Assembly (NCBI GenBank): GCA_016222905.1
Contig: JACRPZ010000002.1
Span: forward strand, 69,874-106,915
From: Nitrospirota bacterium
GTDB lineage: Bacteria > Nitrospirota > Thermodesulfovibrionia > UBA6902
Reading direction: 5' to 3'
Length of the DNA stretch: 37,042 nt
Position numbers and translations under genes: made by a program. The notes below the pieces were generated by a model. The model saw only the letters and a list, made by a program, of their open reading frames with translations. It had not been told where the DNA came from and did not search any database. Of this stretch, positions 24,394 through 32,016 are shown piece after piece (within the stretch, counting starts at the first letter, position 1; every line of letters begins with the position of its first letter).

Positions 24394-24834
24394 TTAAGGA
24401 ATTTGGGATAAGTAATTATCAACTGATATCATATCCTGCTGAGCAGAATATGACTGCCCTGGTTTTCCTGAATTATTGCCAAGAAGTTGAAGGATTTTTT
24501 TGTTCAGGACACTAAACTTAAAAGGTTTTTCAATGACATGCCTGACTCCAAGCTCCCGAACTCTCTCGTTAATATTATCACTCATTAAACCTGTCATTGC
24601 AATTGTCCGGATGTAAGGATGCTTCTCACCTATGTAGGTCAAAAGCTTAAAACCGTCCATTACAGGCATCTTTAAGTCTGTTAAAACCAGATCCACATTT
24701 GCAGACTTAAGCACGTTTACCGCCTCAGCCCCGTGTTTAGCCGTAAGAACCTTTAGACTGTTGCTGCCAAAATATTTTGAAGAGAATAAAAGTATCAATT
24801 CATCATCATCAACTACCAGCATGGTTTTTTTCAT
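24394..24834 (-). CDS. Single-domain response regulator (CheY-like receiver)
   Basis: 146 residues, a receiver domain with no output domain. Catalytic residues: acidic triad D9-D10-D11, phospho-acceptor D53 (LTDLKMP), T81 (AMTG) and K103 (EKPF). Residues beyond ~122 are a short unstructured tail. No histidine kinase is in the window, so partner and output are unknown. AGAGG lies only 1 nt from the first ATG; the next in-frame ATG (residue 5) would have better spacing. Read-through from the TPP riboswitch would be antisense to this gene. A remnant of a Fis-type HTH lies upstream on the same strand. Confidence 0.88.
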   Translation of the reverse strand: MKKTMLVVDDDELILLFSSKYFGSNSLKVLTAKHGAEAVNVLKSANVDLVLTDLKMPVMDGFKLLTYIGEKHPYIRTIAMTGLMSDNINERVRELGVRHVIEKPFKFSVLNKKILQLLGNNSGKPGQSYSAQQDMISVDNYLSQIP

Positions 24835-24949
24835 GCCTCTTTAAATGCAAGAGCAATGCCAGATTAAAAAAATGAGATAAATTAGGTAGTTGACACTTTA
24901 AAATAGACAAAACCAGATTTTTTGAACGGTCTTTTTTGAACCATCCGGT

Positions 24950-25078
24950 TCATTTCAGACCATAGTCCCTGATTTTCCTTTTAAGAATGGAAAGTGCAAT
25001 ATCGATAGCATTTGCTGTCTTTACGAGGTTGCCTGAAAGCCTCTCAAGCACAGATTTATTCAAATCTTCTTTTGTGAT
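24950..25078 (-). pseudogene. Remnant of a Fis-type HTH (C-terminus of an NtrC-family regulator)
   Basis: A 42-codon open stretch without a good start ends at a TGA at 24950-24952. Its C-terminal part (LERLSGNLVKTANAIDIALS then ILKRKIRDYGLK) matches the pattern of the Fis helix-turn-helix that closes sigma54-dependent response regulators (G-N-x-x-x-A-A near the start, then L-x-R-K-x-x-x-Y-G-L). The sigma54 AAA+ domain expected upstream is absent; its place is taken by a small membrane protein gene in another frame. I read this as what is left after a deletion. Confidence 0.5.
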
Positions 25079-25236
25079 TCAAAGTCTGAAAATGCCCAGT
25101 AACCTAAAATAATTAAATTTATCGGAGAAATAACTGACAATATTCCAAAAAGAATAGGGTTCTTATCATGCTTGGCTGCTATTTTCCCGAAGCATACTGC
25201 AACATATATGATTACAAGAAATCCGATAATCCACAT
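25060..25236 (-). CDS. Small membrane protein, two transmembrane helices, unknown function
   Basis: 58 residues from the ATG at 25236: a helix at residues 2-18 (IIGFLVIIYVAVCFG), a charged loop (KIAAKHDKNP) and a second helix at about 29-50. The ATG is preceded by AAGGAGG at 8-nt spacing, a strong Shine-Dalgarno that supports it as a real gene; a TTG two codons earlier is less likely. The 3' end overlaps the Fis-type remnant in another frame, so its C-terminus may have been set by the rearrangement. No family recognised. Confidence 0.55.
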   Translation of the reverse strand: MWIIGFLVIIYVAVCFGKIAAKHDKNPILFGILSVISPINLIILGYWAFSDFESQKKI

Positions 25237-25281
25237 ATTCAATACCTCCTTATTGATTGCCGTTTAAATACATTCTTGCTG

Positions 25282-25674
25282 TTACCATCTCAAAGTTAAT
25301 ATCTCTGAATCCTTATCCATTCTCCATGTGTGCTCAAGGTCTTCACGCCAGATCGCGTAATCACCTTCATTAATCAGCCTGACCTCTCTTCGCTCTTCGT
25401 GATTATCAGTTTTACGAAATATAAACGTAAAATCCCCCCTGATAAGTATGCTCATGGCTGTCTTGTCGGAACTTGACGCCCACACATCCCGCAGTTCGCC
25501 TTTTTTGTATATCCCCCACTTAATTTCTATGTCATCTGTGTTTCGAAGGCCATATCGCTTCGCGTCAAAGGGGATATTATTTTCTTTGCACCACTTTTCT
25601 ATCCGGCCCACAAACCAAAAACTGAAATCCCTGCCGTCTTTTTTTGTGTTGCCTGTTGTGATGTCGTCTAACAT
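25282..25674 (-). CDS. Small cupin-like protein
   Basis: 130 residues. The pattern DGRDFSFWFVGR, IEIKWGIYKKGELRDVWA, MSILIRGDFTFIF, INEGDYAIWREDLEHTWRMDKDSEILTLRW fits a single small cupin barrel. The closing GDY-x-x-W ... H-x-W ... T-x-R-W resembles a family of short cupin-like proteins often mislabelled signal peptidase I in databases; no peptidase motifs are present. The enzymatic role, if any, is unknown. No clear Shine-Dalgarno. It lies 51 nt upstream of the aspS stop codon's downstream side, on the same strand, and is more likely an independent gene than an aspS partner. Confidence 0.6.
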   Translation of the reverse strand: MLDDITTGNTKKDGRDFSFWFVGRIEKWCKENNIPFDAKRYGLRNTDDIEIKWGIYKKGELRDVWASSSDKTAMSILIRGDFTFIFRKTDNHEERREVRLINEGDYAIWREDLEHTWRMDKDSEILTLRW

Positions 25675-25725
25675 TAGCGCGCTAAATGCTATGGGTTTAA
25701 CTTTTAGGCATAAGCCCCTTTGATA

Positions 25726-27495
25726 TCAGACCTCTGTATCGAGTTTGATGCTGAGTTCTTTGAGCTGTTTTGGTTCAACAGTGGACGGCGCGCTGCTTAA
25801 GGGGCAGACCGCCTTCTGGGTTTTCGGGAACGCGATGACATCCCTTATTGATGACGCGCCTGCAAGTATCATGACAAGCCTGTCAAGGCCGAGCGCGATC
25901 CCACCGTGCGGCGGAGCGCCGTATTCCAGCGCCTCAAGGAGAAAACCGAATTTTGCGTCTGCATCTTCAGGGGTGATCTTGAGCATTTCAAACATCCTGT
26001 CCTGAACTTCTTTTTTATGTATGCGGATGCTGCCGCCGCCTATCTCATAACCGTTCAGGACTATATCATATGCCTGCGCCCTGATCTTCGGCATGTCTTC
26101 GTTTCCGCCTTTAAGGAAGAACTCGATATCCTCTTCAGCCGGGCTGGTAAACGGGTGGTGCATTGTATCAAATCTCTTCTCATCTTTATTCCATTCAAAG
26201 AGAGGATAGTCGGTTATCCATACGAATTTGAAGACGCCATCCTTTATCAGTCCGAGCCTCTTTGCAAGCTCGTTCCTGAGCCTTGATAGTGCATCATTGG
26301 CAACATCTTTAGTGTCGGCAACAAAGAGGAGAAGGTCGCCTTCCTGCGCCTCCATCCTTTCAGCCAGAGACTTTAATGTCTGCTCAGGGAAGAACTTTGC
26401 TATGGGCGATTCAAAACCGTTCTTCACCTTTATCCATGCAAGCCCCTTTGCCCCGAATCCCTGCACCTCTTTTGTAAGGTCATCCATCTCCTTTCTTGAA
26501 TAACCCGCGAGGCCTTTTGCGTTTACGCCTTTCACTATCCCGCCTTTTGAAAGTGTGTCAAGGAATACCTTAAAGGATGAATCCTTCACAATATCGCTTA
26601 CGTCCTTTAGTTCAAGAGAGTATCTCAGATCAGGCTTGTCAGAGCCGAACCTATCCATAGCCTCGTTATATGTCAATCTTTGGAACGGCTCATTAATAAC
26701 TTCTCCGGAAGTCTCCTTTAAAAGCCTCTTCAGCAGCCCCTCAATGAGGCCTATTATCTCATCACTTTTTACAAAGGACATCTCAAGGTCCATCTGCGTA
26801 AACTCCGGCTGTCTGTCCGCCCTTAGGTCTTCGTCCCTGAAGCACCTTACGATCTGGTAATACTTCTCAAGGCCGGAGACCATGAGGATCTGCTTGAATA
26901 TCTGCGGCGACTGCGGAAGCGCGTAGAAATGCCCCGGATTCAGCCTGCTCGGCACCAGATAATCCCTCGCCCCTTCAGGTGTGCTCTTTGTAAGTATCGG
27001 AGTCTCTATATCGAGAAAACCCTTTGCGTCAAGGTAATCCCTGATGATCTTTGTGACCTTATGCCTTAGAATAATGTTCTTTTGTATTGACGGTCTTCTA
27101 AGGTCCAGATACCTGTGCTTGAACCTCAGCGACTCTGACGCATCGGTATCATCCTCAACCATAAACGGGAGTTGTTTGCATTCATTGAGCACTGTAAGTT
27201 CTTTAGCGATTATCTCGATCTGTCCGGAGGGTATTGACTGATTTTCAGTCCCCGATGGCCTTTTTCTGACATCGCCTTTAATCTGAAGCACATATTCACT
27301 TCGTATTCTGTGCGCCCGTTTATGAAGCTCAGCGTCTGTCTCAGGATTAAAGACGACCTGCACAATTCCGCTTCTGTCCCTAAGGTCAATAAATACCACG
27401 CCTCCGTGGTCCCGCCATTTATTTGCCCAGCCGGAAATGAGGACCTCATTCCCGACATTGGTTTCATTAAGTTGACCGCATGGTTCTCTTCTCAT
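25726..27495 (-). CDS. aspS: Aspartyl-tRNA synthetase
   Basis: 589 residues, bacterial-type class II synthetase charging tRNA-Asp (possibly also tRNA-Asn; not decidable here). N-terminal OB-fold anticodon domain (VLISGWANKWRDHGGVVFIDLRDRSG), catalytic core with the HRYLDLRR segment, motif 2 FRDEDLRADR (about 219-228), the bacterial GAD insertion, and motif 3 GLDRL (about 536-540). The frame is open from 27531, but the ATG at 27495 (MRREPCGQLN) matches the family N-terminus and has GAGGT 7 nt upstream, while the extra 12 codons come from a CAGATT-type repeat. Confidence 0.96.
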   Translation of the reverse strand: MRREPCGQLNETNVGNEVLISGWANKWRDHGGVVFIDLRDRSGIVQVVFNPETDAELHKRAHRIRSEYVLQIKGDVRKRPSGTENQSIPSGQIEIIAKELTVLNECKQLPFMVEDDTDASESLRFKHRYLDLRRPSIQKNIILRHKVTKIIRDYLDAKGFLDIETPILTKSTPEGARDYLVPSRLNPGHFYALPQSPQIFKQILMVSGLEKYYQIVRCFRDEDLRADRQPEFTQMDLEMSFVKSDEIIGLIEGLLKRLLKETSGEVINEPFQRLTYNEAMDRFGSDKPDLRYSLELKDVSDIVKDSSFKVFLDTLSKGGIVKGVNAKGLAGYSRKEMDDLTKEVQGFGAKGLAWIKVKNGFESPIAKFFPEQTLKSLAERMEAQEGDLLLFVADTKDVANDALSRLRNELAKRLGLIKDGVFKFVWITDYPLFEWNKDEKRFDTMHHPFTSPAEEDIEFFLKGGNEDMPKIRAQAYDIVLNGYEIGGGSIRIHKKEVQDRMFEMLKITPEDADAKFGFLLEALEYGAPPHGGIALGLDRLVMILAGASSIRDVIAFPKTQKAVCPLSSAPSTVEPKQLKELSIKLDTEV

Positions 27496-27515
27496 GTTCT
27501 GTACCTCACTTTTAT

Positions 27516-27604
27516 TATCCGCAGATTTCACAGATTGCCAAGATTAATGAATAATCCAGTTGCGATACTTTAGCCTCTTCATTATCTGCGTAATCTGTGG
27601 ATTA
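27516..27604. repeat. Inverted copies of a CACAGATTACGCAGATT-type repeat between aspS and rluB
   Basis: TATCCGCAGATTTCACAGATT (27516-27536) recurs in inverted orientation as the complement of 27583-27604 (TAATCC-ACAGATTACGCAGATA), flanking 46 nt. Both contain two CAGATT cores about 10 nt apart. It fills most of the 110-nt gap. It can form a cruciform and may end rluB transcription, but no T-run follows. Confidence 0.5.
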
Positions 27605-27605
27605 A

Positions 27606-28325
27606 TCATGTCGTTGTCTCTTTTTTCAGTTTCTCGACCTCATCATGGGTAAGATAGCGGAACGCTCCTGACGGCAGGCTGCCAAGCTCGAGGCCGCTGA
27701 CCCTGATCCTCTTTAGCTTTAAAACAGAATGTCTCAGCTGCTCAAGCATCCTCCTGATCTGCCGCTTTTTGCCTTCATGTATTGTAATTTCTATCCATGA
27801 GTTGGCAGACATCTCTCTTACCTTCCTGACCTTTGCAGGCGCGGTGCGGCCGTCTTCAAGCTTGATCCCTTTTTTAAAACTCAATATATCCTTATCTTGA
27901 AGAAAACCGTCAATCTTTACCAGATACGTCTTTGGTATCTTATTCTTCGGATGGAGCAGGGCATTTGCCAGATCCCCGTCATTTGTCATGATTAAAAGCC
28001 CTTCAGAATTATAATCAAGCCTGCCCACAGGAAAGACCGAAATCTTTACCCTTTTCAATAGCTCCATGACCGTGGGCCGGCCTTCAGGGTCTTTCACCGC
28101 TGTTATATATTTCTCAGGTTTGTTAAGCATTATGTAAACTTTGGACTCTGTCTTCCTTATGAGCTTGCCGTCAACCTTAATATGGTCTTCATCAAAGTCA
28201 GCCTTCGTGCCGAGAACGGCAATCTGCCCGTTGACCGTCACCCGGCCTTCGAGGATCATATCCTCGGCGCCTCTTCTTGAGGCGATGCCGCACCTCGCCA
28301 GAATTTTTTGCAGTCTCTCTTCCAT
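27606..28325 (-). CDS. RsuA/RluB/RluE-family rRNA pseudouridine synthase
   Basis: 239 residues. An N-terminal S4 RNA-binding domain (about 1-58, MEERLQKILARCGIASRRGAE ... GRVTVNG) is followed by a pseudouridine synthase domain with catalytic D104 in FPVGRLDYNSEGLLIMTNDG and the closing IHEGKKRQIRRML motif. Size and S4 domain fit RluB (23S rRNA 2605) best, but RsuA or RluE specificity cannot be excluded. It is upstream of aspS on the same strand with a 110-nt gap. Confidence 0.9.
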   Translation of the reverse strand: MEERLQKILARCGIASRRGAEDMILEGRVTVNGQIAVLGTKADFDEDHIKVDGKLIRKTESKVYIMLNKPEKYITAVKDPEGRPTVMELLKRVKISVFPVGRLDYNSEGLLIMTNDGDLANALLHPKNKIPKTYLVKIDGFLQDKDILSFKKGIKLEDGRTAPAKVRKVREMSANSWIEITIHEGKKRQIRRMLEQLRHSVLKLKRIRVSGLELGSLPSGAFRYLTHDEVEKLKKETTT

Positions 28326-28509
28326 AATTTCTCAGTTCCCAGTTCTAACTTTATAGAGGCATATATTATCACAAAGATATGGAGTTTTGTATAATTCGCT
28401 TGCTTATGATATGAGGCATAAGATAAAACTCTTTTATTGCGGAATTGGGTAGCAAACCTATTAAAAACCTCTCACAGCAGGAGACATTAAAAGTATTAGA
28501 CACGCTTTA

Positions 28510-29313
28510 CTACAGACACAATCTGACAACCTCTATTACTTTGTTTGCTTTAGGACAAAAATACATCAAAATAGAACCCGCAATAACTGTAGCAAACAAT
28601 GTAAATACAAAAGCCGGCAAAGTAGAGCGAAAAACGCTTCCGACCCAATCAGGATTATCTATCTTCCTAACACTGTTAATCAACGATGTCGCCAGAATTA
28701 GTTCAAAGGCAGCTTCGGAAATAATTACTGGTGCCTCATAAATAAGATAGATGCCTCCACCAAGTAAAGATAATAACAATAGAGCCAATGGGATAAGTAG
28801 AAGACCACTCTCCTCCGCAACACCGGAGACAGCTTCCCCGACTGTTTCACCTGCCGTTTCTGAAACAGATTCCATTACACCTGTGCTTTCTGCAACTGCG
28901 TGTGATGGAATCTCATGGCTTGATTCCCAAAATCCTGAAGCTCCACCTCCACCAAATTGACCACCATGTCCGGTAACCACAGACCCCGATCCCGACGGTA
29001 GCGAATCGGGAATATTAACAAGGTCAGCAAAGTCGGCCATATTTTCTTTATTTCTCTTCTGCCGATAGGGTGATGTCAAATAATTCAACCAAAGCTTCAT
29101 AAGGATGAAAAAACACAAGTATGCTCCAATGAGCGCAATGATATAACGTATGACCATGTTGTGTAGACCTATGACCAAGAAAATCTTTGATAAGATTAAT
29201 CCCGATATAGCCGTGCCAAGTAGAATGAATGACATATGAAAACGTGTAAGAACGCGCTTGCTGAATCTCTCTTTAAATTTTTGCCTTTGTTCTAATGCTG
29301 ATAACGGTCGCAT
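28510..29313 (-). CDS. Polytopic membrane protein with Gly-rich linker, unknown function
   Basis: 267 residues. Transmembrane helices at about 25-48, 53-76, 171-191 and 230-252, with a long hydrophilic linker (85-165) containing a Gly-rich patch (GHGGQFGGGGASGF) and a Ser/Glu/Thr-rich stretch. The last third carries KIDNPDWVGSVFRSTLPAF ahead of the final helix, a pattern I have seen only in uncharacterised membrane proteins. No function can be assigned. No clear Shine-Dalgarno. The 184-nt gap to rluB has no recognised element beyond a small CTTATG/CATAAG hairpin. Confidence 0.6.
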   Translation of the reverse strand: MRPLSALEQRQKFKERFSKRVLTRFHMSFILLGTAISGLILSKIFLVIGLHNMVIRYIIALIGAYLCFFILMKLWLNYLTSPYRQKRNKENMADFADLVNIPDSLPSGSGSVVTGHGGQFGGGGASGFWESSHEIPSHAVAESTGVMESVSETAGETVGEAVSGVAEESGLLLIPLALLLLSLLGGGIYLIYEAPVIISEAAFELILATSLINSVRKIDNPDWVGSVFRSTLPAFVFTLFATVIAGSILMYFCPKANKVIEVVRLCL

Positions 29314-29501
29314 AAATTATTTTTTGTAGGATTAACAGTGTCTAACAATAAGCTCACTGACGAGTACCACTGCATGACAATTAATATGTTCAATGGACAT
29401 TTTCTTAATACTATGAGAAGAATATAATATATTAATGCAAAAAACAAGCATAACAACTGGCATCATATGGTAATATAGCCTAAAAGGCAAGTTGGCATAG
29501 T

Positions 29502-29861
29502 ATGGGAAAATTGTCCAATAAACTCCTTGCAACATTTCTAATTTGCGCTTTATTTATCATTTCTCCCCCTTCAGCATCCCACGCTGACCCCTACTCCGAA
29601 ATAGAAGGTAAGCTCAAGGAAGGGCAGACTAAAGAGAAGATCATAGAATTACTCGGAAAACCGCTTGCGAAGAAGATCATTATCAAAAGCAGCAGATTTA
29701 TCTGGGGGCCTGAGGAGGAATTTTGGGATAAAATACCTATGGAAACGCAACTGGAAGTCTGGGAATATCAGTTTTCAGACGGGCATCTGAACCTCTACTT
29801 CATCAATGCGGGAGATCGCCTCGATTATAAAGCCTTTGCTCCGAAAGGTGTTGTTTATTAA
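29502..29861 (+). CDS. Small exported protein with BamE/SmpA-like fold
   Basis: 119 residues with a signal peptide (about 1-28, cut near SHA-DP, no lipobox cysteine). The mature part has the order seen in BamE/SmpA-like proteins: a helix pair E-G-K-L-K-E-G-Q-T-K-E-K-I-I-E-L-L-G-K-P, then strands with EVWEYQFSDGHLNLYFI. Members are envelope proteins, often outer-membrane assembly or inhibitor-like. It is transcribed alone on the plus strand, divergent from 28510-29313 across a 188-nt gap. The Shine-Dalgarno is weak. Confidence 0.6.
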   Translation: MGKLSNKLLATFLICALFIISPPSASHADPYSEIEGKLKEGQTKEKIIELLGKPLAKKIIIKSSRFIWGPEEEFWDKIPMETQLEVWEYQFSDGHLNLYFINAGDRLDYKAFAPKGVVY

Positions 29862-29879
29862 TGGATCAAGAATAAAACA

Positions 29880-29898
29880 GGGACTGTATGCACAGCCC
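29880..29898. terminator. Hairpin between convergent genes, possible terminator
   Basis: GGG-(A)-CTGT and ACAG-CCC pair around a 4-nt loop, 19 nt past the stop of the plus-strand gene at 29861 and 46 nt past the minus-strand gene ending at 29944. No good T-run on either strand. Confidence 0.3.
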
Positions 29899-29943
29899 CT
29901 TAGAAGTTACCAATATTGAATTATCGCTGTAATACAGCATTTC

Positions 29944-30360
29944 CTAGTATCTCGGTTCCGTCTTATTCCCTTCACAGACCTCTTTTATTTCGTCCTTTAT
30001 CAACTTTCCATCTTCCCATACTCTTTCCTGGATCTTATGGCATTTTGTCCTTACATCGTACTCAATCGGATCTGCGCGATAAACACCCCTCCCGTCTGTT
30101 GTCCTGTACTCAACAGGCTTCCCTTCTGTTGCTGCCTCTTGTGATGCGCGCATGGAAACATCGGTCAGAGTCGCGCCTGCCAAAGCGCCAAGAGTCGCCC
30201 CTATAACAAACCCTCTCCATGAGTTTCCCCTGTCGAGCATCGCCCCTGCAGCCCCTCCAAATAACCCGCCCCAGCCGGCTCCCTGGGCATGGTACTGTGT
30301 GCATCCGGTAGTAAAGACCAGCATTGCCAGGACCATTATCAATGATACACTCTTTTTCAT
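29944..30360 (-). CDS. Glycine-zipper outer-membrane lipoprotein
   Basis: 138 residues from the ATG at 30360, chosen for its AGGAGG 5 nt upstream (the frame is open 7 codons further). Lipoprotein signal ending VFTTGC with Cys20. A glycine-zipper region follows (GWGGLFGGAAGAMLDR ... GFVIGATLGALAGATL), as in 17-kDa-antigen/SlyB/YmgG-type envelope lipoproteins, then a charged C-terminal domain with two Cys (TKCHKIQ and EVCEGN). It is the last gene of the minus-strand envelope locus, 42 nt after the CsgG-family gene. Confidence 0.78.
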   Translation of the reverse strand: MKKSVSLIMVLAMLVFTTGCTQYHAQGAGWGGLFGGAAGAMLDRGNSWRGFVIGATLGALAGATLTDVSMRASQEAATEGKPVEYRTTDGRGVYRADPIEYDVRTKCHKIQERVWEDGKLIKDEIKEVCEGNKTEPRY

Positions 30361-30402
30361 AGCATCCTCCTTCACCTGCAACTCTATCCATACTCCATCA
30401 TA

Positions 30403-31365
30403 TCAACGAAATTTCAGTATGTCCCCTCTTTTAAGCGACCCGCCTTCTGAGAGAAGGTTACCTATTGAATATTTATCCTTAATATCTATTACCTCTACTG
30501 TACCAACGAGCGCCTCCTCAGAGCCGAGGTTTAGTCCTGTTGCAGGGTCGATGATCTCCTCCCCTTTTGAATAGGCATCAAGCCTGTCACCCGGTTTTAT
30601 GTTCATTGCAGAGCCGGCGTTGATATATATCTTGTTACCATCGGATTTAATGACTAAAGCCGTAAAAGGCACGGCCTCCATCTCTCTGGTGATGAAACTC
30701 ACAGCGTCATGTATGGACTGCCTCATCGCCTGGCCAAGGGGTGTCTTTTTGAATCCTTCGGCATTAAAATCCACATTTCCCTTGGCAAGGCCGACTCCCA
30801 CGCCGGAAGATCTTGCTTTGCCGACAGCATTATGAGAGTGCAGGACCTGTCCCGTGTTTGTGTCTATCAATCTGATATCAACAGCAACATGCGCATTTGA
30901 CCCTGATAGCCCAAGCCTCACGCCTCCAATACTAAGACCGCCGCCACCGCCTGATTCATTCATCTCAAACTCTGAGACAACGCCCCTTACGATTATATTG
31001 GCGCCAAGAAGCTCGCCCACTTTCGCGGCAGTCTCCTTTCTGACAAGTCCTGTCTGTCCGAGCTCCTGTTCACTCACTACATCCTGCAGGGCCTGACGCT
31101 CAACAACGACAAATCTACCCGTCTTGATCAATTCAGTTGTAAGCATCTCGGCAAACCCTTCTCCAAGGTCCCAGTTGCCATATACACCCTTTACCTTGTT
31201 GTCAAACTTCGTAACTGCGATACTCTTTTTTGGGCCATAATATGCAGGGTAAGAAGGTTCAGCCTTTATTTCCGTATCTTGAGCAGGCTGTCCATAGATT
31301 TGATTGGATGTAACGCAGCAGATTAATGGTATTAACAGCAGGATGAAAAAATATCTTCCAAACAT
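30403..31365 (-). CDS. CsgG-family outer-membrane pore/assembly protein
   Basis: 320 residues with an N-terminal hydrophobic signal (about 1-25). The CsgG core runs from KSIAVTKFDNK (47-57) through LTTELIKTGRFVVVERQ (75-91). Both segments that form the transmembrane hairpins in E. coli CsgG are recognisable: the Gly-rich GVVSEFEMNESGGGGG region (128-155) and SSGVGVGLAKGNVDFNAEGF (186-205). Residues ~235-320 add a second small domain with KPGDRLDAYSKG and GDILKFR, like the C-terminal domain of FlgT. The signal has C16/C17 but no proper lipobox (residues before them are not G/A/S), unlike CsgG, which is a lipoprotein. No csgA/B/E/F homologues are nearby. The Shine-Dalgarno is AGGGGGA. Confidence 0.8.
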   Translation of the reverse strand: MFGRYFFILLLIPLICCVTSNQIYGQPAQDTEIKAEPSYPAYYGPKKSIAVTKFDNKVKGVYGNWDLGEGFAEMLTTELIKTGRFVVVERQALQDVVSEQELGQTGLVRKETAAKVGELLGANIIVRGVVSEFEMNESGGGGGLSIGGVRLGLSGSNAHVAVDIRLIDTNTGQVLHSHNAVGKARSSGVGVGLAKGNVDFNAEGFKKTPLGQAMRQSIHDAVSFITREMEAVPFTALVIKSDGNKIYINAGSAMNIKPGDRLDAYSKGEEIIDPATGLNLGSEEALVGTVEVIDIKDKYSIGNLLSEGGSLKRGDILKFR

Positions 31366-31411
31366 AACACAATCCCCCTATAATTTTTTATAAGTCCTCT
31401 TAATTTATAAA

Positions 31412-31425
31412 ACAGTTTAAACTGT
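31412..31425. promoter_or_regulatory. Perfect palindrome upstream of the CsgG-family gene
   Basis: ACAGTTTAAACTGT is a perfect 14-bp palindrome 47-60 nt upstream of the start at 31365, flanked by TATAAATT on the minus-strand downstream side that could serve as a -10. It fits an operator for a dimeric repressor; the regulator is not identifiable. Confidence 0.35.
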
Positions 31426-31480
31426 ATTTAAAACCTCTGCGCAAGTCTCAGAAATATATTTTTTTGATTCAAAATTATTA

Positions 31481-31924
31481 TTAATTTCCTAAACAACCCC
31501 TTTCAGTGCTGTAATGGTGTCCGGGAGGGCATTTTTCCCCGTGTCTCCAGTAAAGATAAAACCCCGGAAGGTACAATCTGTATTTATAATAATCGTAAAA
31601 ATTCGGATATGCAGAGTAGCAGTATTCATATCTGAACGTGACAGGATTATAACAGTACTCATACTCCCTAATCTTTGCCCTGTCTTCCTCATACATTTTC
31701 TGACGGGGACCGGAAAGATAACCCTCCGGCTGGGTCATGCCGTCATATGCGCCACTTTCAGGTATATCCTTTGACCACGGCATCTGCCCCTGAAATTCTT
31801 CTCCAAGCCGCTCCGCTTCTTCGATATCTTTCGATATAGTTTCTGAATAGACCGAAAAGAGGGGAAGAAAAGAGAAAGCTAAAATTGCTAAAGAAAGCCT
31901 GAAGAATCCCCAAATTCCGGTCAT
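31481..31924 (-). CDS. Small exported Tyr/Cys-rich protein, unknown function
   Basis: 147 residues from the ATG at 31924; a GTG at 31939 is possible, but the GGTGG that would serve as Shine-Dalgarno lies 10 nt before the ATG. Signal peptide to about residue 26 (LAILAFSFLPLFSVYS). The mature protein has many tyrosines in the C-terminal half (EYEYCYNPVTFRYEYCYSAYP, split by short spacers) and four cysteines ending in KCPPGHHYSTERGCLGN. No family recognised. Position between the giant surface protein and the CsgG-family gene makes it a candidate secreted or periplasmic partner. Confidence 0.62.
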   Translation of the reverse strand: MTGIWGFFRLSLAILAFSFLPLFSVYSETISKDIEEAERLGEEFQGQMPWSKDIPESGAYDGMTQPEGYLSGPRQKMYEEDRAKIREYEYCYNPVTFRYEYCYSAYPNFYDYYKYRLYLPGFYLYWRHGEKCPPGHHYSTERGCLGN

Positions 31925-31982
31925 GTAAAAATTATCCACCCTCTCGGTTTTTATTTGCTATTTTCAGACAGCATTTGCTTTT

Positions 31983-32001
31983 GCCGTTTCACCGAAACGG
32001 C
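31983..32001 (-). other. Strong hairpin just after the giant surface protein gene
   Basis: GCCGTTTC and GAAACGGC form a perfect 8-bp stem with a 3-nt loop, starting 16 nt past the stop of the 32017-35943 gene. No T-run follows on either strand, so it may protect or attenuate the mRNA rather than terminate it. Confidence 0.45.
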
Positions 32002-32016
32002 TCCATAATCCTATCA

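Noticed and set aside
24294-24515. 73-codon open frame directly after the TPP riboswitch terminator
   Set aside because: It begins in the terminator T-run, includes the octamer repeat and overlaps the response regulator antisense; no thiamine or other similarity, no RBS.
25282-25674. Signal peptidase I
   Set aside because: The protein resembles small cupins that are often given this label; no Ser/Lys peptidase motifs or membrane helix are present.
27496-27531. 12-codon N-terminal extension of AspRS
   Set aside because: It lies in an intergenic repeat, while the ATG at 27495 has an RBS and matches the family N-terminus.
28445-28741. 98-codon plus-strand open frame
   Set aside because: It is antisense to the polytopic membrane protein, whose helices and linker are clearly protein-like.
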